From Bradyrhizobium sp. S69 (lineage in GTDB: Bacteria; Pseudomonadota; Alphaproteobacteria; Rhizobiales; Xanthobacteraceae), in the NCBI RefSeq assembly GCF_009766005.1, contig NZ_LMUK01000032.1, positions 1-64,000 of the forward strand: DNA of 64,000 bases, read 5' to 3'. The first letter of the stretch is position 1. The number at the start of each line of letters is the position of its first letter. Below the pieces are notes generated by a model. The model did not search any database and was not told where the DNA came from. It was given only the letters and a program-made list of their open reading frames with translations. Positions 9,047 through 20,344 of this stretch are shown here, in pieces. A program made the translations under genes and the position numbers.

Positions 9047-9535
9047 TTACGCTGCGATCTGCCGCAGCATCGCGGGCACGATCACGCGGTGAAACGGTTT
9101 GATGACGGCCAGATAGATCCGGCCCAGCGCATTGTGGGTCTTGACCAGCGTCGTCGCGGTGACCTGCTGGCCGGACGTGTCATCAGGTCCCGACGTTGCG
9201 ACGTCGACCACCACGCGGAAATCGAGATGCTTGTCGTTGAAGCCCGCGACCAGCCGGCCCGGGGTCTGGGTCAGGATCGGAAACAGGCCGATGGTCTCGC
9301 GCGGCGGGTTTTCGGTGTTGCCCGATGTTTTCAAGCCGAGCGGCGCGACCACGAGATGGCGCAGCGTCAGCAGCGCTTCGACCCATCGCGGCGACCGTCC
9401 CATCATGCGCTGCGCGGCTTGCCGCGCATCGAGCGTACGGCCCGCGACATCGATGCGAAACGCATCGGCGAATTGCGCGCCCGACAGCAGCGGACCGGCG
9501 TCAATTTCGGGCGCGACCTCTTGAACCCTGATCAT
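9047..9535 (-). CDS. DUF2867-like protein
   Basis: 162 residues starting at the ATG at 9535, which overlaps the TGA of the MATE gene (ATGA, 4-base overlap), so translation is probably coupled. The sequence (MMGRSPRWVEALLTLRH, GLFPILTQTPGRLVAGFNDKHLDFRV, YLAVIKPFHRVIVPAMLR) matches the DUF2867 pattern, in which similar domains often follow NAD-binding epimerase domains. No signal peptide or membrane segment is clear. Biochemical role unknown; coupling to a MATE exporter is the main clue. Confidence 0.8.
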   Translation of the reverse strand: MIRVQEVAPEIDAGPLLSGAQFADAFRIDVAGRTLDARQAAQRMMGRSPRWVEALLTLRHLVVAPLGLKTSGNTENPPRETIGLFPILTQTPGRLVAGFNDKHLDFRVVVDVATSGPDDTSGQQVTATTLVKTHNALGRIYLAVIKPFHRVIVPAMLRQIAA

Positions 9536-10929
9536 GATGCGAGCCTGCTCGCCAGCAGCCGGAAACGCAAGATCAGAAGTGTCGCATAGATCGCGGTCCC
9601 GACCGATAGTCCGATCCAGACGCCGATGGCGCCAAGTTCGGTCTGGAAACCAAGCAGGCAGGCCAGGGTAAATCCGATCAACCAGTAACTGATCGCGGCG
9701 AATAATAGCGGCATCCGCGTATCGTTCATGCCGCGAAGCGATCCGGCGGCGATGGTCTGGATGCCGTCGGCGATAAAGAATGTCGCGCCGATCAATAGAA
9801 GATTGGCGGTCAGCGCGACGGTGGTGCTGGCGTCCTCGGCAACGCCAAAAAAAAGCCGCGCGATGGCAAACCGGCCGGCGATCACGGCCAGCGTGAAGCC
9901 GGCGACGAGAACGATCCCCAGCAGGATCGCGACCAGCCCGGCGCGCTTGACCGCGCCCGGATCGTTGCGGCCGATGGCGTGCCCGACCCGCACGGTGGCC
10001 GCCATCGAGATGCCATACGGCACCATGAACAGGGTCGCGACGACCTGCAACGCCACCTGATGCGCCGCCAGCGCGGTGGTGCTGATCAGGCCCATCAGCA
10101 GCGCCGCGGAGGAAAACATCCCATACTCCATCATGAACGACAGCGAGATCGGCGCGCCGATGGCGACAAGCTGGCGCATCAGGCGCCAATCGATCCGCCA
10201 GATCCGTCCGAGCACGCGATATTTCCGGAACGGCGGACGGCGTGTCGCAAACCAGAGGCTCGCCAGCACGGTGCCGAAATTGACCGTGGTGGTGGCAAGC
10301 CCCGCGCCGAACAATTCCAGCCGCGGAAATCCCCATTCGCCGTAGATCAACGGATAGACCAGCAGCGCATTGGCCGGGATCGCCGCCAAAGTGATCCACA
10401 ACGCCGGCTGCGGCCGGTTGACCGCGCCCATGAAGCCGCGGATCGCCATGAACCACAGCGCCGGCATGACGCCCCAGACCAGGCCGAACAGATAATGCTG
10501 CGCCAGACGCGCGGCCGCCGGCGCCTGGCCCAGCGCCAGCAGGATGGGCTCGCCATACAGCGAGAACGGCATGATCGGCAGCGAAATCAGCAGCGCCGCC
10601 CAAAGCCCGGTTCGCAGCGCCCGCCGCACCTGGCGCGGATCGCGGGCGCCGAAGGCTTGGGCGGCAAGCGGCGCCACCGCCGATACCAGTCCCATTCCGA
10701 TGGTGAAGCTGACGAAGTAGATGGTGCCCGCCAGCGCCGCCGCGGCGACGGCTTCGTTGCCGAGGCGCCCGATGAAGGCCAGATCAGTCGCCATCATCGC
10801 GATCTGGCTCAACTGCGTCAGCGCCATCGGCACCGCCAAAGCGAGCGTCTCGGTCAGTTCATGGCCGAGACGGTGGGGCGCGCGTGGTGATGCGCGTGAT
10901 GCTGATGCGATTTTGTCGAGGGAAGACAT
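9532..10929 (-). CDS. MATE-family efflux transporter
   Basis: 465-residue inner-membrane protein with about twelve hydrophobic segments in two homologous halves. The N-terminal half has the MATE signature region ALAVPMALTQLSQIAMMATDLAFIGRLG. MATE proteins export cationic drugs, dyes or organic acids using sodium or proton gradients, and this one is closest in style to the NorM branch. Substrate unknown. It overlaps the DUF2867-like gene by four bases. Upstream lies the long inverted repeat at 10978-11115 that separates it from murA. Confidence 0.92.
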   Translation of the reverse strand: MSSLDKIASASRASPRAPHRLGHELTETLALAVPMALTQLSQIAMMATDLAFIGRLGNEAVAAAALAGTIYFVSFTIGMGLVSAVAPLAAQAFGARDPRQVRRALRTGLWAALLISLPIMPFSLYGEPILLALGQAPAAARLAQHYLFGLVWGVMPALWFMAIRGFMGAVNRPQPALWITLAAIPANALLVYPLIYGEWGFPRLELFGAGLATTTVNFGTVLASLWFATRRPPFRKYRVLGRIWRIDWRLMRQLVAIGAPISLSFMMEYGMFSSAALLMGLISTTALAAHQVALQVVATLFMVPYGISMAATVRVGHAIGRNDPGAVKRAGLVAILLGIVLVAGFTLAVIAGRFAIARLFFGVAEDASTTVALTANLLLIGATFFIADGIQTIAAGSLRGMNDTRMPLLFAAISYWLIGFTLACLLGFQTELGAIGVWIGLSVGTAIYATLLILRFRLLASRLAS

Positions 10930-10977
10930 GAGGGACTGTTAGCACCGTCGCCGGCTGAAAGTGTGTCGCCTGCTTCT

Positions 10978-11115
10978 TTCCCTTCTCCCCTTGTGGGAGA
11001 AGGTGCCTTCGCGAAGCGAAGGCGGATGAGGGGTCTCAGCCTCTCGTTATGTTGCTACCCCTCATCCGGCACGGACTTCGTCCGCGCCACCTTCTCCCAC
11101 AAGGGGAGAAGGGAA
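10978..11115. repeat. Long imperfect inverted repeat (CCCTTCTCCCC family)
   Basis: Two perfect 28-bp arms (10978-11005 and 11088-11115) enclose inner arms GCGGATGAGGGGT and ACCCCTCATCCGG. The whole could fold into one cruciform of about 138 bases. It sits between the murA stop and the MATE start. This is a widespread rhizobial-type intergenic repeat; the T-poor flanks make it a weak candidate terminator for neither gene in particular. Confidence 0.8.
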
Positions 11116-11129
11116 GAGAGCGTCGCACG

Positions 11130-12425
11130 CTACTCCGTTCGCGCGGGGACTCGGGTGATCTTGGCGCCGAGTGCGTTGAGGCGTTCGTCGATGCGCTCAT
11201 AGCCGCGCTCGATCTGGTCGGCGTTGTTGATGGTGCTGGTGCCTTCGGCGCAGACCGCGGCCAGCAGCATCGCCATGCCGGCGCGGATGTCGGGCGAGAT
11301 CATCGACGCCCCGTGCATCCGGCTCGGTCCGGCGACGATGGCGCGGTGCGGATCGCACAGCACGATGCGGGCGCCCATCGAGATCAGCTTGTCGACAAAG
11401 AACATCCGCGACTCGAACATCTTCTCGAACATCAGGATGACGCCGTCGCACTGGGTCGCGGTCACGATCGCGATCGACATCAGGTCGGCCGGGAAGGCCG
11501 GCCACGGCTGGTCTTCCAGCTTCGGCACATGGCCGCCGAAATCGTCGCGGATCTTCATGGTTTGGCCCGAAGGCACCACCAGATCATCGCCTTCGACGCC
11601 GCAGACGATGCCGAGCCGCTCAAAACCCATCCGGATCGAGCGCAGATGTTCGACGCCGGCGCGCGCGATACGCAGCGGTGAGCGCGTCACCGCGGCGAGC
11701 CCGATCAGCGATCCGACTTCGATGTGATCGGGCCCAATCGAATAGCGGCCGCCGCCGAGCGTGGCCGGCCCGTGCACGATCATGGTGTTGGTGCCGATGC
11801 CTTCGATCCGCGCACCGAGCATCACCAGGAAATGCGCGAGGTCCTGCACATGCGGCTCGGAGGCGACGTTGCGCAGATAGCTGGTGCCGTGGGCGGCGAC
11901 CGCGGCGACCAGCGCGTTTTCCGTCGCGGTTACGCTGGGTTCGTCGAGGAAGACGTCGGCGCCGGTGAGGCGCGCGGCGCGGAATTCAAGCCGGTGGGTC
12001 GCGGTGACGGTGGCGCCGAGCTGCTCGAAGGCCAGGAAATGCGTGTCGAGACGCCGCCGCCCGATCACGTCGCCGCCGGGCGGCGGCAGCGCGACTTCGC
12101 CGCAGCGGGCCAGCAACGGGCCGGCCAGCAGGATCGAGGCGCGAATCCGGGCGCACAGATCCGGATCGAGATCGGCGGCGCGGATTTCCTTGGCATGGAT
12201 CGCAAGCGTGTTGCGCCCCTGCCATTCGGCCGAGGCGCCGACCGAACGGATCAGCTCGACCAGCGTTTCGGTGTCGCGAATCCGCGGCACGTTTTCCAGC
12301 GTCACCGGATGTTCGGTCAACAATGCCGCGGCGATGATCGGCAGCGCGGCGTTCTTGTTGCCGGACGGCTCGATAGTCCCCGTCAGCCGGTGGCCGCCTT
12401 CAACGATGTACTGGACGGGGGCCAC
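11130..12425 (-). CDS. murA: UDP-N-acetylglucosamine 1-carboxyvinyltransferase paralogue, Cys-to-Asp active site
   Basis: 431 residues of the EPSP-synthase fold. Family enzymes transfer enolpyruvate from PEP to UDP-GlcNAc, the first committed step of peptidoglycan synthesis. Visible conserved residues: Lys24 and Asn25 (SGNKNAAL), Arg95, Arg124, Asp314 (PAFPADL) and Arg381 (DIRAG). The catalytic loop reads GGDVIGRRRLD, so Asp119 stands where Escherichia coli has Cys115. Asp at this place is known in mycobacterial and chlamydial MurA and gives fosfomycin resistance. It starts five bases after the gyrB stop, so it shares that operon. It may be a second MurA; whether a Cys-type copy exists elsewhere cannot be seen here. 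Confidence 0.88.
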   Translation of the reverse strand: MAPVQYIVEGGHRLTGTIEPSGNKNAALPIIAAALLTEHPVTLENVPRIRDTETLVELIRSVGASAEWQGRNTLAIHAKEIRAADLDPDLCARIRASILLAGPLLARCGEVALPPPGGDVIGRRRLDTHFLAFEQLGATVTATHRLEFRAARLTGADVFLDEPSVTATENALVAAVAAHGTSYLRNVASEPHVQDLAHFLVMLGARIEGIGTNTMIVHGPATLGGGRYSIGPDHIEVGSLIGLAAVTRSPLRIARAGVEHLRSIRMGFERLGIVCGVEGDDLVVPSGQTMKIRDDFGGHVPKLEDQPWPAFPADLMSIAIVTATQCDGVILMFEKMFESRMFFVDKLISMGARIVLCDPHRAIVAGPSRMHGASMISPDIRAGMAMLLAAVCAEGTSTINNADQIERGYERIDERLNALGAKITRVPARTE

Positions 12426-12430
12426 CCGCT

Positions 12431-14920
<2,490 letters not shown>

Positions 14921-15123
14921 TTAATTATGCCATGAAACAGGCCTCACGCCTAGCGCAAAGCCCTCATCAATAAACTATTGAATAAATGGGATTTTTTGAT
15001 GGTTTTTCAAGCCGACGGAAAGCCGATTCGGCGGCTCTCGAAAAGCGCGATTCGAGGACCGATTGCCGGGTCCCCAAATCCGGATTTTTAACGCCAGCGC
15101 CGTCCGTGATGGCGCTCTTTGCG

Positions 15124-17283
15124 TCAGTACACGTGCAACGCCAGCACCGTGGCGTCGGGCGCCAGCATCAGCCCCCAGGCATCGTCCGCGGCGACCTCGA
15201 TTTCATTGTTCTGAGCCGGGCCGCCCGCGACTTTCACCGAATATTGGTATTTGCCCGGCGGCAGTTCGAGCGTCGGTCCTTTTACGCCCGGCCCGCCGGC
15301 GCCGGCCGCGACCTTGATGGTCTGCTTGTTGATGGTCAACGATGCGTCGCTGTCGCCGAGATTGCCGAGCAACAGCTTGGCCTGGCCGGGTCTCGGCGCA
15401 ACATCCGCCTTCGCGGCTGCCGCTGGAATTTTCTGGGCGAGGTTGATCGTGGTCTCGCCATCGAGGCGGCCGAGCTTCAGGATCGCCGGTCCCTCGGGGG
15501 AAGAAAATGCGAGCTGGGCCTGATCCGGCTTTACGGTCGCCCGATCGGCGATCTCCTTCCAGCCAAGCTTGCCGAGTTGGCCGCGGTAAAAGGCCAGCAC
15601 TGAATGGATGTCGGCGGGGACACTGGCGTCGAGCTCCCGGCGGAACGGCGTTTCGTTGCCGGGCATTTTCCCGGTTCCGAGCGAACTCATGCTGTGCTCC
15701 TTTGGCACCGGCAGCGCTGAATCGGGATCGGCTTCGAGATCCTTCGCCGCCGTCTGCGCCGCCGCCGCCGAGGGCTTTCGTTGGCCGGCCGGGTCCGGTT
15801 CGGCGGCAGCCATCACGAGGCCCGATCCGCTGGCGCTGACATTGACCTTGGGGCCGATCTGTAGCGCGGTGAACGAGAGCCGCTTGCCGCCCTTGGCGAA
15901 TTCCATCACGACCATGTTGGATTTGTTGATCACCGAAGGCTCTTCCTTCCAGCCCATCGATTTGAGGGCGCCCCGATAGAACGTCGCCAGCGCCTGAACG
16001 CTCGAAGAGGAATCGAATTCGAGCCGGCCTTCAGCCGCGCTGAATTGGACGGTTCCTGCACCCTCAGGCACCGGCACCGGCGCGATGTTGTCGGCGCGGG
16101 CTTGCAGCGGCGCGTCCGAAAGGTTGGCTGCCTGGGCCATGCGTCGGGCTTCATCGGTTGCCATCAGCGACTTCGCCGTAGCCTGTGCGTCGCTGAAAAA
16201 CTTGTCGTCAGCCTCTTTCTTGGCTTTCGCCCGCGCCGCGAGCGCGGTGGGCTTGACCTGCGTGACCAAGCTGACCGTGGTCAGGTCGTATTTGCTTCCG
16301 AGCTTCAGAACGGCGGTCTCTTCCGCCGAGGAGAAGTTGAGCGTGACGTCATCGGTGGTGACGGTCGCACCGCTGGTCTCTTCTCGCCAGTTCCGCGCGG
16401 CGAGCTCGCGGCGGAAAAACCCGAGCACCGCCGGTATTTCGGCAATGACCGTGCCGCGCAATTTGCGGATATTGGAATCCGCGCGGCCTTCGCCTCCGAA
16501 GGTCTTGATATGATCCGGCGTCGGCAAGCCCGCCATCTCGCTGCCGTTGCCGAGATCGTGGACCAGCGCGAACGGCACTATCCTGATATCGACGTTGGTC
16601 TTGCCGTCGGTGCGGCGCTGCAACGAAAGCATGATCGGCGCCTGCCCGGAATCGCCGTCGCGGCGGTAATAGGCGCGCGCGCCGTTCTCGATCTTGTCGT
16701 CGAGGCTGACGTTGGGCCAGCGCGCAGCGGCGTCGGCGGCGGAGAGCGGCGACCAGCCGGCCGCGGGGAGCGCCTGGCGGAAGAAATCGAGCGTGGCGTC
16801 GACCGTGGCGGTGCTGACGCAGTTCAGATAAGGCCGGTTCTCGTCGAACACGATATCGGCGGCGCCATCGGGAAACGGCAGGTTGGCGTTGATCCGGCCG
16901 GCGTCATAATACACCGAGGATTGGTCGGGCGTCTTCGGCCGCTGTGTAAACGACACGTACAGACCCTGCCGGCCCTTCTTGAACAACAGCGAGGTGCCGG
17001 CGTCTTCCAGCGGCTGTGTGTACTGCGCCCAGCCGTCGGCGCCCAACAGCCGCTTGATCGCAGGGGTCGTCTCGGCGAGCCCCGTTGGAACGATGTACAT
17101 CAACTTATTCGAGCTGGTGCGGCTGGTGTCTTCCACGGCGCCCTCAAGGCGCGGCAAGGTGCGGACATCGACCAGTCCGTCGTCGGCACGGGCGGCGATC
17201 GGTTGGGCCACGACCAGCGCAACGATGACAGCCAGCAACCATTTGCGTGTCGGGACCGGCGTCCCGCCCGTCGTTTCAGCCAT
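15124..17283 (-). CDS. Secreted repeat protein with FYR-GW units, function unknown
   Basis: 719 residues with a signal peptide (KWLLAVIVALVVAQPIAARA). At least four copies of a helix-like motif recur near residues 164-177 (DATLDFFRQALPAAGW), 284-299 (AVLGFFRRELAARNW), 430-445 (QALATFYRGALKSMGW) and 560-575 (SVLAFYRGQLGKLGW). Each is followed by beta-strand-like stretches (LxFSS..ExAxLKLG). A decayed fifth copy may lie near residues 72-115. The last ~90 residues resemble a PEGA-like beta domain (LPPGKYQYSVKV). It sits between recF and gyrB, where a core gene is not expected; probably periplasmic. I do not recognise a named family. Confidence 0.8.
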   Translation of the reverse strand: MAETTGGTPVPTRKWLLAVIVALVVAQPIAARADDGLVDVRTLPRLEGAVEDTSRTSSNKLMYIVPTGLAETTPAIKRLLGADGWAQYTQPLEDAGTSLLFKKGRQGLYVSFTQRPKTPDQSSVYYDAGRINANLPFPDGAADIVFDENRPYLNCVSTATVDATLDFFRQALPAAGWSPLSAADAAARWPNVSLDDKIENGARAYYRRDGDSGQAPIMLSLQRRTDGKTNVDIRIVPFALVHDLGNGSEMAGLPTPDHIKTFGGEGRADSNIRKLRGTVIAEIPAVLGFFRRELAARNWREETSGATVTTDDVTLNFSSAEETAVLKLGSKYDLTTVSLVTQVKPTALAARAKAKKEADDKFFSDAQATAKSLMATDEARRMAQAANLSDAPLQARADNIAPVPVPEGAGTVQFSAAEGRLEFDSSSSVQALATFYRGALKSMGWKEEPSVINKSNMVVMEFAKGGKRLSFTALQIGPKVNVSASGSGLVMAAAEPDPAGQRKPSAAAAQTAAKDLEADPDSALPVPKEHSMSSLGTGKMPGNETPFRRELDASVPADIHSVLAFYRGQLGKLGWKEIADRATVKPDQAQLAFSSPEGPAILKLGRLDGETTINLAQKIPAAAAKADVAPRPGQAKLLLGNLGDSDASLTINKQTIKVAAGAGGPGVKGPTLELPPGKYQYSVKVAGGPAQNNEIEVAADDAWGLMLAPDATVLALHVY

Positions 17284-17407
17284 TCATGATCTCCGGTATG
17301 TTGCCGATGCCCGGCGCCCGCGCGGCAGCGATGGCGCGGGTCCGTTCGGCTCCCAACGCTAGTCGCGGCCGCGGCGCTTTCGGTTCAAATCAGCCGCGTC
17401 CGCGCCG

Positions 17408-18547
17408 TCAGCCGCGCCGCGTGATGCGGCCGTTCTCGACATTGAAAATTTCACCCGAGGTGTCGAGTTCGGCGAACGCCGCGGGGTCGGCGCCGGTCAT
17501 CCATACCTGGGCGCCGAGTTTTGCCAGTTCATCGAACAGCGCCTTGCGCCTGGCGGGATCGAGATGGGCGACGATTTCGTCGAGCAGCAAGAGCGGGGTG
17601 ATGCCGGTCATTTCCGCGACCAGAGTGGCGTGCGCCAGCACCAGCCCGATCAGCAGCGCCTTTTGTTCGCCGGTGGAGGCGTCGCGCGCCGGCATGTTCT
17701 TCGGCGCGTAGATCACCTGCAGATCGGTCAGATGCGGGCCGTCGAGCGTACGGCCCGCCGCGGCGTCGCGAGGGCGGCCCTGGCGCAGGATGTCGCGGTA
17801 GCGGTCCTCGATGGCGGTAGCCGGCTCGTGCATCAGCGCGTTTTCCATCCAGCCGTCGAGCATGATATCGGCGGCGGGAAAGGCGGATTGCGCACCGCGC
17901 GCGCGCAACATCGCGGCCAGTCTTGTCAGGGTCTGGCCGCGCGTTGCCGCGACCGCGACCGCGAGCTCGGCGGTTTCCCGTTCGATCGCGTCGCACCAGT
18001 GATCGTCGAAATTACGCACCTCGAGCAGCCGGTTGCGCGATCGCAGCGAGCGGTCGAGTGCGGAGACCCGCGCCGAATGCTCGCTGTCGATCGCCAGCAC
18101 CAGCCGGTCGAAGAACCGCCGCCGGTCAGATGCTGCTCCCGTGAACAGCCCGTCCATCGATGGCGTCAGCCAGACCATGCGCAAATGATCGCCGAAGGCG
18201 GTCGCCGAACTCACCGCCTCGCGATCGATCCGGCAGCGCCGGCCGCTGGCGGCGGCCTCGCTGCCCGGCGCGTCGATCCCGGTGCCGAGCGTGGCGAGTC
18301 CCAGCGCGCCCTCGACCTCGGCCGACACCGCCCACGAGCCGTCGCCCTCGATGTCGGCGACATCGTCGAGCGTCGCGCGGCGCAGGCCCCGCCCCGGCGA
18401 CAGAAACGAGATCGCCTCGATACAATTGGTCTTGCCGGCCCCATTGGGCCCGACCAGCACCACCACATCCCCCCGCGTCTGCAGGCTCGCCGCCCGATAA
18501 TTGCGGAAATGCGTCAGGCTGAGGCGATGAATGCGGGAGGGGGTCAT
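17408..18547 (-). CDS. recF: DNA replication and repair protein RecF
   Basis: 379 residues, SMC-like ATPase that helps load RecA at gaps. Walker A is GPNGAGKTN, about 33 residues in, preceded by the RecF N-terminal LTHFRNYRAASL; the ABC signature region STGEQKALLIGLVLAHA and Walker B LLLLDEIVAHLD are present. ATG at 18547. In most relatives recF directly follows dnaN; here a GIY-YIG gene bounded by 30-bp inverted repeats lies between them. Confidence 0.97.
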   Translation of the reverse strand: MTPSRIHRLSLTHFRNYRAASLQTRGDVVVLVGPNGAGKTNCIEAISFLSPGRGLRRATLDDVADIEGDGSWAVSAEVEGALGLATLGTGIDAPGSEAAASGRRCRIDREAVSSATAFGDHLRMVWLTPSMDGLFTGAASDRRRFFDRLVLAIDSEHSARVSALDRSLRSRNRLLEVRNFDDHWCDAIERETAELAVAVAATRGQTLTRLAAMLRARGAQSAFPAADIMLDGWMENALMHEPATAIEDRYRDILRQGRPRDAAAGRTLDGPHLTDLQVIYAPKNMPARDASTGEQKALLIGLVLAHATLVAEMTGITPLLLLDEIVAHLDPARRKALFDELAKLGAQVWMTGADPAAFAELDTSGEIFNVENGRITRRG

Positions 18548-18559
18548 ATAATCTCAGTC

Positions 18560-18589
18560 GTCATTGCCGGGCTTGACCCGGCAATCCAT
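18560..18589. repeat. Left 30-bp inverted repeat flanking GIY-YIG gene
   Basis: This 30-bp segment is an exact reverse complement of 18898-18927. It also folds on itself: ATTGCCGGG, loop CTTGA, CCCGGCAAT. It lies 12 bases beyond the recF start and 8 bases beyond the GIY-YIG stop codon. Confidence 0.9.
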
Positions 18590-18597
18590 CGTCCGCG

Positions 18598-18885
18598 CTA
18601 GCGGACAATTTCATCATATAGGTCTTTCCAGTCAGGATTGCCTGCGACGATCAGGTCGACCTTCCATTCGCGAGACCAGTGCTTGATATTTTTCTCGCGT
18701 TGAAGTGCAGCAGCTATCGTGTCGTGCTCTTCAAAATAGACCAGCATCTTGATGCCGTAGCGCTTGGTGAAGCTCTCGGCCAAGCCCTCGCGATGTTCGT
18801 AAACCCGGCGGATCAGATTGTTCGTGACGCCGATGTATAGCGTTCCACCGGGCTTACTGGCGAGAATGTATACCCAATAGCTCAT
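18598..18885 (-). CDS. Small GIY-YIG nuclease-domain protein
   Basis: 95 residues, essentially one GIY-YIG domain: YWVYILASKPGGTLYIGVT gives the two Tyr strands, then NLIRRVYEHREGL with the catalytic-type Arg, and LQREKNIKHWSREWK in the place of the metal-binding Glu. Stand-alone proteins of this size are common in alphaproteobacteria and have no proven role. The gene is bounded on both sides by the 30-bp inverted repeat, and a small GTCCGC-GCTA-GCGGAC hairpin (18591-18606) overlaps its stop. It interrupts dnaN-recF, which suggests it arrived as a unit with its flanks (inference). Confidence 0.88.
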   Translation of the reverse strand: MSYWVYILASKPGGTLYIGVTNNLIRRVYEHREGLAESFTKRYGIKMLVYFEEHDTIAAALQREKNIKHWSREWKVDLIVAGNPDWKDLYDEIVR

Positions 18886-18897
18886 TTTCTGAAGGGA

Positions 18898-18927
18898 ATG
18901 GATTGCCGGGTCAAGCCCGGCAATGAC
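18898..18927. repeat. Right 30-bp inverted repeat flanking GIY-YIG gene
   Basis: Exact reverse complement of 18560-18589, with the same internal ATTGCCGGG/CCCGGCAAT hairpin and loop TCAAG. It lies between the GIY-YIG start codon and the dnaN stop at 18941, where it could also act as a transcription hairpin. Confidence 0.9.
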
Positions 18928-18940
18928 AGTTAGAGAATCC

Positions 18941-20059
18941 CTACACCCGCATCGGCATCAGCACGTAGAGCGCGCCCTTGGAGTCCTTGTCCTGCACCAG
19001 CGTCGGCGAGCCGGGATCGGCCAATCGCAGCACCGCGACTTCGCCCTCGATCTGGGCGGCGATATCCAGCAGATAACGTGAATTGAAACCGATATCGAGC
19101 GCGTCGGAGGCGTATTCGACTTCCAGCTCCTCGGTGGCGCTGCCGGAATCCGGGTTGGTCACCGACAGCACCAGCTTGCCCGCCGACAGCGCCAGTTTCA
19201 CCGCGCGGCCGCGTTCGCTAGAGATCGTCGAGACGCGATCCACCGCGGCCTCGAAATCCTTCTTGTCGACGATCAGTTCCTTGTCGTTGTTTTGCGGGAT
19301 CACGCGGCCGTAATCCGGGAATGTGCCGTCGATCAGTTTCGAGGTCAGCACCACATTGCCGATGGTGAAGCGGATCTTGCCTTGCGATAATTCAATCAGG
19401 ACTTCGGCCTCGCTATCCTCGATCAGGCGCTGCACCTCGCCGACGGTCTTGCGCGGCACGATCACGCCCGGCATCCCGTCGGCGCCCTTCGGCAGCGGCA
19501 GGTCGATCTGGGCGAGGCGATGCCCGTCGGTGGCGACCGCGCGCAGGGTCGCGGCCTTGGCGCTGCCGGCCGCGTGCAGATAGATGCCGTTGAGATAGTA
19601 ACGGGTTTCCTCGGTCGAGATCGCGAATTGCGTGCGGTCGATCAGCCGCTTGACGTCGGAGGCGGCAAGCGTGAACGAATGCGTCATGTCGCCGGCGGCG
19701 AGATCCGGGAAATCGTTTTCCGGCAGCGTTTGCAGGGTGAAGCGCGACCGGCCGGCGCGGATCGCCAGCACCGAGCGATCGCCGTCGCCTTCCAGCACGA
19801 TCTGGGCGCCGTCGGGCAATTTGCGCACGATGTCGTAGAACATATGCGCCGGCACCGTGGTCGACCCGGTGGTTGCGGATTCCGCCGGCAGGGTTTCCGT
19901 CACCTCGAGGTCGAGGTCGGTGGCTTTCAGCGACAGCCGCGCGCTCTCGGCGCGCAGCAGCACGTTGCCGAGGATCGGGATGGTGTTACGCCGCTCGACC
20001 ACACGATGGACGTGCCCCAGCGATTTCAGGAGTTGCGCGCGTTCGACGGTAACCTTCAT
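18941..20059 (-). CDS. dnaN: DNA polymerase III beta subunit (sliding clamp)
   Basis: 372 residues, normal length for the clamp that tethers DNA polymerase III to DNA. Start MKVTVERAQLLKSLGHVHRVVERRNT and the end LMPMRV (YVLMPMRV) are typical; the latter forms part of the clamp's peptide-binding pocket region. ATG at 20059. Next in the cluster after dnaA, with a 285-base gap that holds a 13-bp hairpin. Confidence 0.98.
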   Translation of the reverse strand: MKVTVERAQLLKSLGHVHRVVERRNTIPILGNVLLRAESARLSLKATDLDLEVTETLPAESATTGSTTVPAHMFYDIVRKLPDGAQIVLEGDGDRSVLAIRAGRSRFTLQTLPENDFPDLAAGDMTHSFTLAASDVKRLIDRTQFAISTEETRYYLNGIYLHAAGSAKAATLRAVATDGHRLAQIDLPLPKGADGMPGVIVPRKTVGEVQRLIEDSEAEVLIELSQGKIRFTIGNVVLTSKLIDGTFPDYGRVIPQNNDKELIVDKKDFEAAVDRVSTISSERGRAVKLALSAGKLVLSVTNPDSGSATEELEVEYASDALDIGFNSRYLLDIAAQIEGEVAVLRLADPGSPTLVQDKDSKGALYVLMPMRV

Positions 20060-20132
20060 AGCAATACCCGCCCGATCCGAAGATGGAAAAGCCGTGGCGG
20101 CCCAAGGGCGCGCCGGGCGTTTGAGACCCGGA

Positions 20133-20164
20133 GGGCCCGATCAAAGCTGGATTTGATCGGGCCC
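20133..20164. terminator. 13-bp hairpin between dnaA and dnaN
   Basis: GGGCCCGATCAAA (20133-20145), loop GCTGGA, TTTGATCGGGCCC (20152-20164). A perfect stem in the gap after dnaA. No T run follows on the minus strand, so it may attenuate or stabilise RNA rather than end it fully. Confidence 0.55.
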
Positions 20165-20344
20165 GTGGGGGAGCCCAAGGTGGCGCGGATGGCGCGCCAG
20201 CGCAAGAGATGCGTGGCCCCGTTCCCCACGTTTTGCCGTGGCGGCGACCCATTTACGGAACCGCCCCGGCATGCGCCGGAGCGGTCCAACGAGGGATAGT
20301 GCCGGGCCGGCGCGGCTCGGCAGCCGTGGGTCCATACTTGGAGT

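Noticed and set aside
9536..10603. Upstream extension of the DUF2867-like gene into a 518-codon protein
   Set aside because: The extension is an alternate frame of the MATE gene and is Arg/His-rich. The ATG at 9535 overlapping the MATE stop explains the real start.
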